Source: Larix kaempferi (lineage: Eukaryota > Streptophyta > Pinopsida > Pinales > Pinaceae). From it: a stretch of 64,000 nucleotides of DNA. The stretch lies in NCBI GenBank assembly GCA_027924585.1, contig BSBM01000809.1, forward strand, positions 5,601,001-5,665,000, in the 5' to 3' direction. The notes beneath the pieces were generated by a model that was not told the origin of the DNA, ran no database searches, and worked only from the letters and a program-made list of their open reading frames with translations. Made by a program: the position numbers and the translations under genes. Positions 35,426-46,397 of the stretch are shown here, one piece after another (positions within the stretch are counted from its first letter, which is position 1; each line of letters opens with the position of its first letter).

Positions 35426-36320
35426 TTGCATGCTTCAATCAGGTGCTCTCCTCCTGTAATGAACAAGTCATCAACATATAGTAGAAGAATGAGCGGAACA
35501 CCACCAACCACAATGTAGTATAGGTTGGGATCCGCCTCACTCTTTTGAAACCCAATCGATAGCAAATAAGTGTCAATTCTGGAATACCAAGCTCGAGGGG
35601 CTTGCTTTAGACCATACAAGGCCTTTTTCAGCGTGCGAACACGTGAATCTCTCCCATGAATCTCAAAGCCCTGAGGCTGCTCTAGATATACCTCCTCCAG
35701 TAGAAAACCATTCAGAAAAGTGGTTTTCACATCCATTTGATGAATCCTCCAACCCATCTCTGCCACAATGGAGATCACTGCTTTGATTGAAGAAAATCTA
35801 GCAACTGGTGCAAAGGTCTCATAGTAGTCAATTCCCTCTACCTGTGACAACCCTCATGCAACAAACCGAGCTTTGTACTTGTCAATGTTGCCATCTACAG
35901 CACGCTTGATTTTATAGAGCCACTTGGAAGTCACCACTAACTTCCTCTCTGGTCTCGGAACAACCTCCCACACTCTATTCTTCATGATGGATTTGTACTC
36001 TTCCATCATGGCATCTCTCCAAACCTTGTGTGGGGTAGCCTTCTCAAATGTAGTAGGCTCAGAATCACTCTAGCTAGTCACCATCGCCATATAAATGAAA
36101 ATCTCTCTGGTGCTTTGCTCTCCCTGACCTCCCTCTTGGATGGTTCCACAGACTCCTCAGCTTCCTTCACAAGATTCTTAAGCCAACTTGGCTTATGTTT
36201 CTTGGAAGTAGCTTCCTCCTGTAGGCGCTCCTCCATAACCTCCTCATCTGACAGCTGTCTACTTGAAGAAGTACGTGTGGCCTGAGATTGTATACCTAGT
36301 GATCCTGAACCTGTACCACC
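35426..36320 (-). pseudogene. Copia reverse transcriptase, truncated
   Basis: The minus strand reads EEYKSIMKNRVWEVVPRP, VTSKWLYKIKRAVDGN and KYKARFVA (stop in place of Arg), then GIDYYETFAPVARFSS, HQMDVKTTFLNG, LKKALYGLKQAPRAWY and LLLYVDDLFITGG. The catalytic YVDD is kept. The frame then leaves the RT after IEACK at the deletion joint. The thumb and all of RNase H are missing. Intact protein would copy element RNA to DNA in cytoplasmic particles. Confidence 0.9.
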
Positions 36321-37604
36321 CTAATCACATGAAGGTGAAACCTGTGAACCTGTGACCTGTGAACCTGTCCTTGTACCAGAAGTCCTTGAAACCGATGAAC
36401 CTGTAACCTGTGACCCAGTCACTCCTGAAACCTGTGACCTTGTACTCTGACTCTGTGACCTTGTCACCTGTGGAGACACAATCTGCTGCTCCTCCAGCTC
36501 TGAATCATAAGACTTCCTGAAGGCTTTCTCCTCCTCAAATCTAACTTTCCTCTGTGCAGGAAGGTATATGCGAAAAGCCTTCGAAGTCTCGTCATATCCA
36601 ACAAAGATGCCTTTCTTCGCTGTAGGCTTTAACTTTGTCCTCTTCTTAGAAGGGACATGAGAGTATGTAAGGCATCTAAATATACAGAAGTGACCTATCT
36701 CAGGTCTCTTCCCGATGAACATCTTCTCAGGAGTTTTACACCCCAATGCTCTGTGTGGACTCCTGTTCTGAACATAAACAACAGTGCTACAGGCCTCTGG
36801 CCATAGAAAGAAAGGAAGACTCTGATCATGCAACATGGCTCTAGCTGCTACCACTATCGCTCTGTTCTTCCTTTCCGCAACTCCAATCTGTTGTGGAGTG
36901 TATGGAACTGTCAACTACCTCTTGATGCCCTCCTGTCTGCAAAACTCATCAAACTCCTTGGAGGTATACTCACCCCCATTGTCTGACCTGAGTGCCCGAA
37001 TCCTCCTCCCTGTTTGGTTCTCCACAAGAGCTTTGAACTCTTGGAACCTCTGCAAGACTTCCTGAGATTGTTTACTTCTCAGAAAGTAAATCCAGGTCTT
37101 CCTAGAGTGGTCATCAATGAAACTGATATAGTACTCAAAACCTGTCACTGAAGCTGAAGACATAGATCCACATAAGTATGAATGAATCAAATCCAGTATC
37201 CCACCTGTTGTGGTGTCAGTGCTTGGAAAAGTAGTCTTGGTATACTTTCCCAAAGCACACCCTCTGCACACACCACCCTACTCTGTGCTGAACTGAGGAA
37301 ACCTTGTAGACATCTCGTTCAACAACCTCAAAGCTGAATGATGAAGGTGGCCCATCCTCCTGTGCCACAACTCACATGTCTCGATGCTACTGCTAGTATG
37401 GGCTAATGCATGGTGAGGTTGGAAGAGAAGCTTGTACAATTTCCCACATCTTACTCCAATGGCACATGAAGTAGATGGTCCTGCTGCTCTGGGAAAGATA
37501 TGATATCTCCCATCTAGAACACATACTCCAAAGCCTCTGTCCTCAATCGTGGAAACTGAAACAAGATTCTTCTTCAACCTGAGAACACAAAGAACATCCC
37601 TCAA
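36321..37604 (-). pseudogene. Copia integrase with GAG-pre-integrase region
   Basis: 37604-37278 holds the pre-integrase zinc region (CELWHRRMGHLHHSALRLL). 37271-36915 holds the core (CRGCALGKYTKTTFP, YYISFIDDHSRKTWIYFLR, LRSDNGGEYTSKEFDEFC). 36914-36321 continues with YTPQQIGVAERKNRAIV (catalytic Glu), FLWPEA and the C-terminal KGIFVGYDETSKAFRIY. The usual first catalytic Asp in HSDLCGP reads HSYLCGS (Asp to Tyr), so integrase would be inactive. Stops split it at about 37275 and 36915. The tail carries repeats of SQVTGS type (about 36330-36450), followed by a stop. Confidence 0.9.
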
Positions 37605-38047
37605 GTCATGGACTGCATAGACTCCTTCTCAAAGGTGATAGTCCCTTGCCCAACTGCAACTGCTCTCACAACTATGTCATCTCCCAAAACTACCTCAAGA
37701 CTCAAGCCTGTCTCAGTCATCTCTGTAAACACATCACAAACACCTGTCATATGGCTCGAAGCTCCACTATCAATGTACCAAGTGGAAGTAGTAGTGGTAG
37801 CACTAAAGGAATGACCAACCAATAATGAACACTGAATCTGATTCTCCATGTCACTCTCCATATCACCGCTGGTGAAAGATGTCCTCTCTGTACATCCAAC
37901 ATATAAAGAGAACTCTCCCTCAAACCGTGAAGAAAAGTCATCCATCTCTGCTGTCGCTGCTGTCTGCTGCCCTTGCTTCTTCTTGTTTGGACACTGTCCA
38001 ACATAGTGTCCAAACTTTTGATATGCGAAACACTTGATTTTACTCAA
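37601..38047 (-). pseudogene. Copia zinc knuckle and aspartic protease
   Basis: A nucleocapsid knuckle (KCFAYQKFGHYVGQCP) has its second Cys changed to Tyr. The protease follows with WYIDSGASSHMTG, the copia DSGA active site, and LGDDIVVRAVAVGQGTI. Protease would cut the Gag-Pol polyprotein. The frame is open over 148 codons and runs into the pre-integrase region in a neighbouring frame. Confidence 0.88.
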
Positions 38048-38050
38048 GTC

Positions 38051-38758
38051 TTTCTTCTACTCACTTGTATACTGTTTGCCCCCACCCTTGGGACACTTCT
38101 TGAACTTCTTCTTTTTGCCCTTTGCTGCCAATGCCACATTTTCCTCATCATCTCTGTGATGTGACGAACTGCTCTGTAAGTATCCTCTACGTGTCTCCTC
38201 CTGTGTGAGATCATCCCAAAGGCGATCCCATGTAGGCATGTTCTCTCGACCAATAATAGTCTGCACAAACATACCCCACTGTTGAGTCAAGCCATTTAAG
38301 GTTGTGCGCACCATCTCAGTGCCCTGTATAACCTCTCATATAGCTGCAAGCTAATCCCTCACCCGTGTGATCCTGGTAAGGTAGGAAGCCATGCCTTCCC
38401 CTTTGCTCATGTGTACATTCTTCAACTTCTCCCTTAACACCATTTTCCTATCCTCATTTGAACTCCGGTAAAGGTTGGTGAAAGAAGTCCACATTTGAAA
38501 AGCATGTGTCTTTGCTGATATGTGGGGGATTACATGATCCTTCACGACATCAAGTATAATCCTCCTTGCCTTTACATCTCTCTTCATGAAAGCTGCCTTA
38601 TCAGTAGCATTGGTAGGTGCTGTCACAGAATTTGCTGTTGTACTGTTCACTATATCCCATAGCTCATTCTCTTCAAGTATCAACATAATTCTAGCCTTCC
38701 ATGGGCTAAAATTTGTAGCCCCATCCAACCTGTCTTCTACTCTAAGCCCAGACACCAT
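38051..38758 (-). pseudogene. Copia Gag (UBN2-type capsid)
   Basis: Starts with MVSGLRVEDRLDGATNFSPWK (ATG at 38756-38758), about 180 bp after the PBS. The gag series continues with ARIMLILEENELWDIV, AKTHAFQMWTSFTNLY and LREKLKNVHMSKGEGMASYL. After a stop near 38350 the part at 38314-38057 follows in another frame (QQWGMFVQTIIGRENMPTWDRLWDDLTQEE and a Lys-rich end). Forms the particle shell in intact members. Confidence 0.88.
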
Positions 38759-38941
38759 GGCTACAATGTGTACTACTCAAGCAACCTGTTCAAGAAATTT
38801 TTCTGAAATCTGGAAATTTTTCTCAAAACCCAAACTTCCTTCAAATCTGAAATTTTTCTCAAAACCCCTATTTTCTTCAAATCTGAATTTTTTCCACAAA
38901 TCCCGGTTTTTTCTAAATGTTTAAATTCTGATTTTTAATCT

Positions 38942-38954
38942 CGCTCTGATACCA
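38942..38954 (-). promoter_or_regulatory. Copia primer-binding site, initiator-Met type
   Basis: The minus strand reads TGGTATCAGAGCG directly after the LTR end CTTTCA. It is complementary to the tRNA-iMet 3' end as in most plant copia elements. Confidence 0.88.
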
Positions 38955-40159
38955 TGAAAGTTTTTGTGAATCCCAACCCGGTTTCAAGCTTGATAGCTTC
39001 TCTGCATAGTTTAATGCCCAAACCCTTGTATGCACATTTTTATCATAAAATGACTAAACTGAAACACATGGAATTCTTTTTCAAATTTAAAACAACTCAG
39101 AAATTTTCACTTTCAGCCAATAAACTCATACTCAGAAATTTAAATCAGCCAACCACATAAAATTTAACACAGGAATTTTTGACCAAATTGGTCCAGGATA
39201 AAACCCCGAAGGGAAAACCTGTGCAAGAGAGAGATTTTATTTTTCAAAGAAATCTTCCACAAATTACAACAACAATACTTATCTCTTATTTCTGCCTTGA
39301 ATACGTGCAAGAAGACTTTCAGAAATCTGTTGTACAATCTGCTAAAACTGCTCCTCGAAAACTGTGCCCACATGTGTGACTGTACGGAAAAGTATAGTAT
39401 GGACAGACCTCAAAATCTGTGCATTGTTACAGCCTGTTAATGCATCGAAATGTGTGCCCTGTACAGTCTGACAATAGCCATTAATGTTGTACTTTACCTC
39501 GAAATTTGTGCCCAATAAATTCCTCGATTTCTATGCAGAAGTATGGACATGTACAATACGGATTGCCCTCAATTTTTGTGCAAATCTCTTGCTGTCAATG
39601 CCTCAATTTTCGTGCCAGTTTTCTTCTAGAAATTAGTGCAAGCTTTCTTGGGAATTTTGCCCATCTCCATGCTCTCGATTTCTGAGCTGAAATTCTCTCA
39701 ATCTCTCCCTGGTTTGAATTCTCTCCAAACCCTTTCTTCTTCCTTTTGCTCTCTCTCTTCTCCAAAACTCTCTCTTGAAAAAGTGAACAATGATTGATGA
39801 ATGCCTTGCCCTAGTCCTTTTTGTTCATGATAACTTCCTCTTTCAATCCAATGGTCCAGATTAGATTAAATGAGAGGTTCTCATTAAATGCTCAAGTAAT
39901 TAATTAATAAATGACATTTAGTGCACCTCATGTCATTTAGTAAAGTATGAGTACCCTCTTAATTAATCACTCACTTGACTTTGATTAAATATGAACTTAG
40001 GATAAATCATGACTTTACCTTTTAATGAAGTCACTTTAAAATTATAAAGTGCATCTCACTTCATTAATTAAAATTGACTAGGGGTCACCAATTAAAGTGT
40101 CCTTGTCAACCCCAAGGCATCACTAGGTGAACAAACACTTCTTAGGTAACTTTTCAACA
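38955..40159 (-). repeat. Copia 5' LTR
   Basis: 1205 bp, TGAAAGTTTTT to TTTTCAACA on the plus strand. Shares its end (ACTTC.TAGGTA...AACA), an AGAGAGATTTTATTT stretch and the CTCGA-GTGCC motif array (about 39350-39690) with the solo LTR 28067-29319. Confidence 0.85.
39350..39690. repeat. CTCGA-GTGCC motif array in the copia LTR
   Basis: Degenerate copies include CCTCGAAAACTGTGCC, CATCGAAATGTGTGCC, CCTCGAAATTTGTGCC, CCTCGATTTCTATGC and CCTCAATTTTCGTGCC, irregularly spaced, in the PBS-proximal half of the LTR. Confidence 0.78.
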
Positions 40160-41405
40160 ATTTTTAGCCTTGATATGTCAGATGTGTCATAGGTCTGCAA
40201 TCAGGTCTGAATTTGTCATAGATTCTCCATCATTGTTGTCATAGATGCCCGGGAATCTAGCTACAAGTGTCACAACTTCTTTATGATGCCTCTTCCTCTT
40301 CCTTGGGAGTTACTCTTCCACTCCAATTCGACCTTCCAAGATTCATGCCATGAAAAATTCCTCTTCAAATCCCCCAAGTATGTTACCTTCACCTTGAACT
40401 CGAATTAGTGAGAGAATGATGCCAAATGTAGTGGGGAATCTTGCCACATGTGGGTCCCACAACCTCTTATGTGCTCTCATGATCCCATGCCACCTTATTT
40501 TGTTTTTTATTATTATTTATTTGATCCATTTAATGTGAATTTTTAAGTCTAAGGTCATTTTGGGTCTTGTAGCTCCCTTATTCCAACTTTTGATGCTTCC
40601 ACCCCCAACATAGGGAACTAGTAAGTTTGTGGAATTTTTTTTCCATGATATTTTATTTGGAATATGGATGGGGACATTACAAATTTTGAATTGAGAATTT
40701 GCTCTTCATGTGACCCACCTTGTCCATTTGGCTCTAATTTTACGTTATTACTAACTTGGACATCATACTTGACAATTATTTGACCCTTAGCACCAATTTG
40801 ACAAACTATCATGAACATGGCCAAGTGGCTTAGGCCATTGTGACCCAATGCAAAATTTGGGGATAGGACAAATCCTCTTTTTCCAATATTGCTTGTCCTT
40901 AAGAAATTTCAAACATAGATGTTGAAGAACCTTCTTTCTTTACAAAGATAATGATGCCAAGTGTAGTGGAGAATCTTGCCACATGTGGGTCCCAAAACCT
41001 CTTATGTGCCCTCATGATCCCATGCCACCTTATTTTCTTTTTTATTATTATTTATTTGATCCATTTAATGTGAATTTGTAAGAACTAGGTCATTTTGGGT
41101 CTTATAGCTCCCTTATTCCAATTTTTGATGCTTCCACCCCCAACATAGGGGACTAGTAAGTTGGTGGAATTTTTCCTCCATGATAGTTTATTTGGAATCT
41201 GGATGGGGACATTACAAACTTTGAATTGGGAATTTGCTCTTCATGTGACCCACCTTGTCTATTTGGCTCTAATTTTATGTTATTACTAACTTGGACCTCA
41301 TGCTTGACAATTATTTGACCCTTAGCACCAATTTGACAAACTATCATGAACATGGCCAAGTGGCTTAGGCCATTGTGACCCAATGCAAAATTTGGGAATA
41401 TGACA
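40160..41405 (-). repeat. 3' LTR of the nested element, inner part with 535-bp duplication
   Basis: Resumes at the position equivalent to 45690 of the 5' LTR. The stretch from GATGCCAA.TGTAGTGG is present twice in tandem (40418-40952 and from 40953 to about 41477). Each copy spans the LTR end, the polypurine tract and some 60 bp of internal sequence, so there is an extra LTR/internal junction at about 40870. The true LTR end is TATGACA at 41405. Confidence 0.85.
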
Positions 41406-41419
41406 AATCCTCCTTTTCC
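41406..41419 (-). promoter_or_regulatory. Polypurine tract of the nested element
   Basis: The minus strand reads GGAAAAGGAGGATT directly before the LTR start TGTCATATTCCC. It is the plus-strand DNA priming site. A copy at about 40871-40884 lies in the duplicated unit. Confidence 0.75.
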
Positions 41420-42291
41420 AATATTGCTTGTCCTTAAGCAATTTCAAACATAGATGTTGAAGAACCTTCTTTCTTTCCAAAACTTTGAGTAGTGGCACTC
41501 ATGTACTGCAATGGTGTGTTTCCAAAAGTAAAGTGATGTGGGTTTTCTTTTTTCATGTTGATATCTCCCATGACATCACCACTAAACACCAAAATATTAA
41601 TTAGATCCATCAAAACAAAATTTTCACAATTAATCTTTACCTCTTTCATATTTTGGAATCCCTTTCTGAACTTTCAGCCCTTTTGCTCACTGTATAATTC
41701 TTTGAAGTTGCCACTGAGTTGCCAACTTTGAGTCTTCAAGATTCCAAGAAAATTTCAGAGAGGAACCACCATGCTTGTTGCTGCACTACTCTGATTACAA
41801 TCACCTTTTCAAGTGGTGACTCAATCTCCCATACTGCTTGCTGCCCCCAAAATTTGAAACCAATGAGACCAAAACTGATCCTAGGGTCCCAAATGATCTT
41901 GATACATGCATGGTGTGAAATTTCTACTATGAAATGCTATGAACACCAGTCATGTGAAAACTGAATCCATCTCTCAAAAGGTATCCTACATAGGAAACTG
42001 GAACATTGCTCTACAAAGATGAACTTAAACAACTGAAGGTTGGTTTTCTGTCTCAAACCAGCAATCGAACTACTGCTCCAAGTGAGCTGAAACCAAGCAA
42101 CACCACAATCCCATTGCTTGTATTGCATCCTTCCAAACATCATGAGTACAAAGTATAGATCATCAAAGTACATAACAACATCATACACTTGTACATCAAG
42201 AAGGTATCTCATCAAAGAATCATGAAAGTGCTTATCCATCCAAGCAAGTAGATCATCACGTGCCCCATACACACAAGCATCAAATATTATA
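41420..42291 (-). other. 3' part of the nested element's internal region
   Basis: Sequence between the unrecognised ORF and the polypurine tract. The sense strand has many stops in all frames and no recognised domain. It is probably non-coding. Confidence 0.45.
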
Positions 42292-43263
42292 TTAAATATG
42301 CTCCAAACATAGGTGAGGATCCCATGTCCTATAATTCTGCTCCAAAAGAATATAAGATGCATCAAAATAATCAGCCATGTGTTCTTTCATCCCAGAAGTG
42401 AATGTAGAACCTCCACCAAAGTCTGAAGCAAGTAAGGAGCAAAGAAAACAATGAGCTTTCAAGGGGCTCAAAGGAGTACCATATGTGCATCCATGAGTAT
42501 GTGTATCATCAAGAAATAACAAAGGATGTTGTTGCCAATAAAAATGTGCTCCAATCATATATCTAGTCACCCAAGTATTGGATGAAGTTCCTCCAACATC
42601 AAATGAATTAAGCAAGGAGCAAGAAAAATCATGAGTCTTCAAGTGACTCAAGTGAACATCATAGGTGCATCCATGTAGATGTGTATCATCATAAGGTAAC
42701 AAATGATGCTGCTGCAAATGTAAAGAAGAAGGTGCTCTAATCATGTCATCATCGAAATGAGAGATAGGAGTTTCATACTCCTCATGTGGCACCATTAGAA
42801 AGAAACCTTTCACCCAATTTTCATTCCCGATTCATGTGGATGAAAAAGAAGTAGGGGGTGAAGAATTGTGAACCAACCTTACCTCTTTGAAACTCTTACC
42901 CATCAAACTTTTGAATGTATCTTCTCCATCATTGGCTGGTCCCACTGTTGTGAGATCATGTGCCTCCTCCAAGGCTCTGCAACTCTCACCATGAGGCAAC
43001 TCATAATCCCTCTGAAAAAGAAAAAGTGCTTGGCTTCCTTCTTGTTTGAATGTAGCCTCTTCAAGCACCTACATATCAACATGTACCTCATGTTCCACCA
43101 TCACATGAGGTTCCTCCTTTGTAACATAAAGTCCTTCATCCATTGAATGATTGTCTGATCTGTAGGAGGGTGTAAAGGACCTTTGCAACCTCTCTTGAAG
43201 TTGTTCAATCTGCACCATAGATTTTTGGAGTGCATCTTGGGTGGACTCCAATTCATTTAGAGC
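42292..43263 (-). pseudogene. Unrecognised ORF of the nested element, C-terminal part
   Basis: One frame (phase shared by 43251-43069, 43068-42832 and 42813-42292) runs on with two stops. It starts with a heptad-like, probably coiled-coil stretch (STQDALQKSMVQIEQLQERL). It later contains a tandem repeat of about 60 residues: DDTHLHGCTY...LSHLKTH..SCSLL near 42690-42575 and DDTHTHGCTY...LSPLKAH..LCSLL near 42510-42394. His and Cys positions are kept between copies. No match to gag, pol, env or a transposase is recognised. It follows the N-terminal part in another frame, so one frameshift near 43257 probably splits an ancestral protein of roughly 700 residues. Function is unknown. Confidence 0.5.
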
Positions 43264-44381
43264 TTGCCATTCTCTTCTGCATCCTTCAAGGTTATTCCAT
43301 GATACAATCCAGCAAGCTCAATTAATTCAAAATTACCTTGGGTGTCCAACATTGCCTTATGGATTTTCTCCATGTCTTCAAGGGAAGATTTCTCCTCCAC
43401 ACACCAACAAAATTTCGAAACCAATGCATGTGTGTCATGGTGAGTCTTCAAGGTCTCTTGAATCTTCTTTTCATCCATCTTCAAGGACCTTGCAAGAAAA
43501 TGAGGCTCTTGCAAATGAACCACCTCTTCTTCTTCCTTCTTGCTTGGACGAACTTCATGAAGCTCAAGTGGTGATGGGGAAGTTGATCTTGGTTCTTCTT
43601 CAAATGCTACAAGGTATTCATCTCCATGGTCAATGGAACTTTGGCTTGCAACAAAACCTTCAAAAGTGATTTCTATGTCACCAACATAGAAGTGTGAGCA
43701 CCCATTAGTAGGTACTCCTTCACAGTTCAAGCATCCACCATTAGATGCTCTTAGATTCATATCCAAAGTAGAATGTGTCTCGTATTGATCTTCAGTATTT
43801 TCAATGGAATCTTCTTCATGCTCATGTGATGTTTCTTCATCTTTTTCAGAGTCACTTGGGAGTGACTTTCAATCCTCTACATGTAATGCTTTATCTATTT
43901 CACCACCTTTAGAACTAGGTGGCTCATGGGTCTCCTCATTTCGCTCCTCCTTTTCACTCAAACGTATATGAGTTGCTCTCCAATGTCTTTTGCAAGAAGG
44001 GCATAGACTTTTCTTCACTAACTTCACATCTTCATTCTTGGGCCTATATTCAAACATCCAATTGACAAAGTCTTAAAAAAGAATGGCCTTCTTTGTCTTT
44101 CCCATCAAAGCAATATATGCTTGATATTATTGAGGCAAAGTTTTACATGTTGCTCTCAATATTTCTAATTCATTCATAGGATTAGCCTTTGGTGGTATGA
44201 CACATTCATATTCATCATACACAAGGTCATAAGAATAACCCTCATTCCTTGTGAAATTGTAAGAAGTGCTGCATGATGGCACATCTTCTTCATACCATTG
44301 ACATTCTTCTTCATATTGCTCACAATCATCTTCATACTGCTCATAAGCATTGTCCTCATAGGAGTCATCATAATAGTAAGA
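43257..44381 (-). pseudogene. Unrecognised acidic ORF of the nested element, N-terminal part
   Basis: From ATG at 44381, about 57 bp after the PBS, a single frame continues to 43257 with stops near 44127, 44072 and 43869. It opens with an extremely Tyr/Asp/Glu-rich segment (MSYYYDDSYEDNAYEQYEDD). CPSCKRHW (about 43990) and a Glu/Lys-rich part follow. The position is where gag would start. No capsid motif or standard zinc knuckle (CX2CX4HX4C) is visible, so it may be a strongly diverged Gag or a lineage-specific protein. The frame that overlaps the LTR upstream of 44381 is not part of the gene. Confidence 0.5.
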
Positions 44382-44437
44382 CATGGCCGCAAACTCTTCT
44401 TCAATGGATGATCTTAATGCACAGGTGCAAGGACTAT

Positions 44438-44449
44438 GCTCTGATACCA
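44438..44449 (-). promoter_or_regulatory. Primer-binding site of the nested element, initiator-Met type
   Basis: The minus strand reads TGGTATCAGAGC, one base after the LTR end GGGATATTACA. Confidence 0.9.
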
Positions 44450-44450
44450 C

Positions 44451-46392
44451 TGTAATATCCCTAATTTGAAAATTTACACAATTTGACCAATTTTCGAACC
44501 TTGGACTAGTGAAACCCCAAACTGTCCCAAATGCTCCCAAATGATTTTGAATTCTGTATGGAGGGGCTTGGGAGGACTTAAGACACCCTAATTCAACCCT
44601 TAGACCCTTGGACACTTTCTAGAAGCATTCATGGTTTGCAATTTTCAAAGAGGAAGTAAGGGGGATAAAACTAGTTAAATTCATTGGTTGAAAACCCCAC
44701 TAGGCTAGCGACGTTTTGGCTTCCCCAATTTTCTGATCTGAGATTTGGCTCTGTTAGAGGTCCTCAAGGGCAACCAGAATGCAACAATAGATCAGGTTTT
44801 AGGGTCTGCTATAACTCCCATAAAATAGCAGGTGGTGAGGCATAGGAATTGTGAGAAAATTGTTAACAATGTACATAGAATTTGTGGTTCAATCTTTAAG
44901 CAAAACTCAGAGGGTCTGCACATAATATTTTGGCCATAAATGTTACTTCATATGCAGCTTGAAAGATAGACAAAAACTTAGAAAAGATATGATATCAGAC
45001 ATGTACAATATCATCCCAAAATCACCATGAGAATACAATGAGGGAAATAGCTCGAATCTCAATATTACTTGGAATTATTACATGAAAGTCTTGGTGTTTC
45101 GAGCCGTGGCTCTCATGATTAGTTCATTACAGAGTTGTGCAGCAAATAACATGTCCATATGGTCGAAATATCAGTCTTCCATAAACAATAAGCAATTAGG
45201 AGTGCGCTATCACACTTGTACATGAACATTGAGAAAGTGTTGAGAGAAAGATAGTAGAGAAAGAAGAGAGAACATGACTCGAAGTAAAGGGGCTCGAACC
45301 TGCATCAAAATGTCTCCATGATGCTCTGTTGAGAAATCTGAATGGCCTCTCCTTCAACTAACTTGGATAGGAATCTTGCACCCACGAAATTGGTTCAATG
45401 GCAGGGAGGATGAACATCCACCATGCAAGGATAAGCTAAAGCTCTCCCAAATTGCAAAGATGCAAATAAAAAATGACCAAAAGCTACTCTCTTTTGGCAT
45501 CCTCCTCTTTTATTAACCTCATGTGGACTCATGAGGTCGAATTCCCTCCAAGAAACTTCACTCAACTAGAGTTAGGGAGAGATTCTCATAGAAGACATTT
45601 GTCCACTTCTTTCTTGCATTCCATTTCCCCCAATTTGAATGGGGACTTTTGGCTGACCATAACTCCCCCTATGCGCCCTCTTGGTGGCTATTTTTAGCGC
45701 TGATATGTCAGATGTGTCATAGGTCTGCAATCAAGTTTGAATTTGTCATAGATTCCCCATCATTGTTGTCATAGATGCTCGGGAATCTAGCAACAAGTGT
45801 CACAACTTCTCTAAGATGCCTCTTCCTCTTCCATGGGAGTTACTCTTCCACTCCAATTTGACCTTCCAAGATTCATGCCATGAATAATGCCTCTTCAAAT
45901 TCTCCAAGTATGTTACTCTTCACCTTGAACTCGAATTGGTGAGAGAATGATGCCAAGTGTAGTGGGGAATCTTGCCACATGTGGGTCCCACAACCTCTTA
46001 TGTGCCCTCATGATCCCATGCCACCTTATTTTTTTTAATTACTATTTATTTGACCCATTTAATGTGAATTTGTAAGTCTAAGGTCATTTTGGGTCTTGTA
46101 ACTCCCTTATTCCAACTTTTGATGCTTCCACCCCCAACCTAGGGAACTAGTAAGTTAGCGGAATTTTTCCTCCATGATGGTTTATTTGGACGGGGACATT
46201 ACAAACTTTGAATTTGGAATTTGCTCTTTATGTGACCCACCCTGTCCGTTTGGCTCTAATGTTACATTATTACTAATTTGGACATCATGCTTGACAAGTA
46301 TTTGACCCTTAGCACCAATTTGACAAACTATCATGAACATGGCCAAGTGGCTTAGGCCATTGTGACCCAATGCAAAATTTGGGGACATGACA
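44451..46392 (-). repeat. 5' LTR of the nested element
   Basis: 1942 bp, TGTAATATCCC to GGGGACATGACA on the plus strand, followed by TTGAT (46393-46397). It is uninterrupted and contains the 589-bp part (45101-45689) missing from the 3' LTR. Confidence 0.88.
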
Positions 46393-46397
46393 TTGAT
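46393..46397. repeat. Target-site duplication TTGAT (right copy)
   Basis: Matches 34772-34776. LINE RT sequence ending in EVNQ lies immediately to the right. Confidence 0.88.

Larger units (their letters stand above)
35426..40159 (-). mobile_element. Ty1/copia element, 3'-truncated, inside the 3' LTR
   Basis: 5' LTR (38955-40159), initiator-Met PBS (38942-38954), gag, protease, integrase and the first part of RT follow on the minus strand. The element ends inside RT just after the YVDD box, at 35425/35426, joined directly to host LTR. The right border lies between AACA and ATTTT, and host LTR resumes at 40160 (equivalent to 45690). The missing host LTR part corresponds to 45101-45689. One deletion therefore removed the copia RT end, RNase H and 3' LTR together with about 590 bp of host LTR. 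Confidence 0.88.
34777..46392 (-). mobile_element. Non-autonomous LTR element with an unrecognised ORF, nested in the LINE
   Basis: The 5' LTR (44451-46392) and an interrupted 3' LTR (34777-41405) share long near-identical parts. TTGAT is duplicated directly outside. LTR ends are TGTAATATCCC and GGGGACATGACA (plus strand), imperfect inverted repeats. The initiator-Met PBS is at 44438-44449 and a good polypurine tract (GGAAAAGGAGGATT) at 41406-41419. The internal region of 3045 bp has no recognisable capsid, protease, RT, RNase H or integrase, but has a long broken acidic frame on the sense strand. A copia element sits in the 3' LTR. Large LTRs without pol fit a LARD-type element. Confidence 0.88.

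Noticed and set aside
43241-43669. 142-codon plus frame opposite the unrecognised ORF
   Set aside because: Antisense to a longer sense-strand frame that fits the element's orientation; no domain.
40618-46388. Repeated minus-strand frame (MGHNGLSHLAMFMIVCQIGA...) as a conserved small protein
   Set aside because: Its three copies lie at the LTR ends of the nested element, so repetition comes from LTR copies and a tandem duplication, not from selection.
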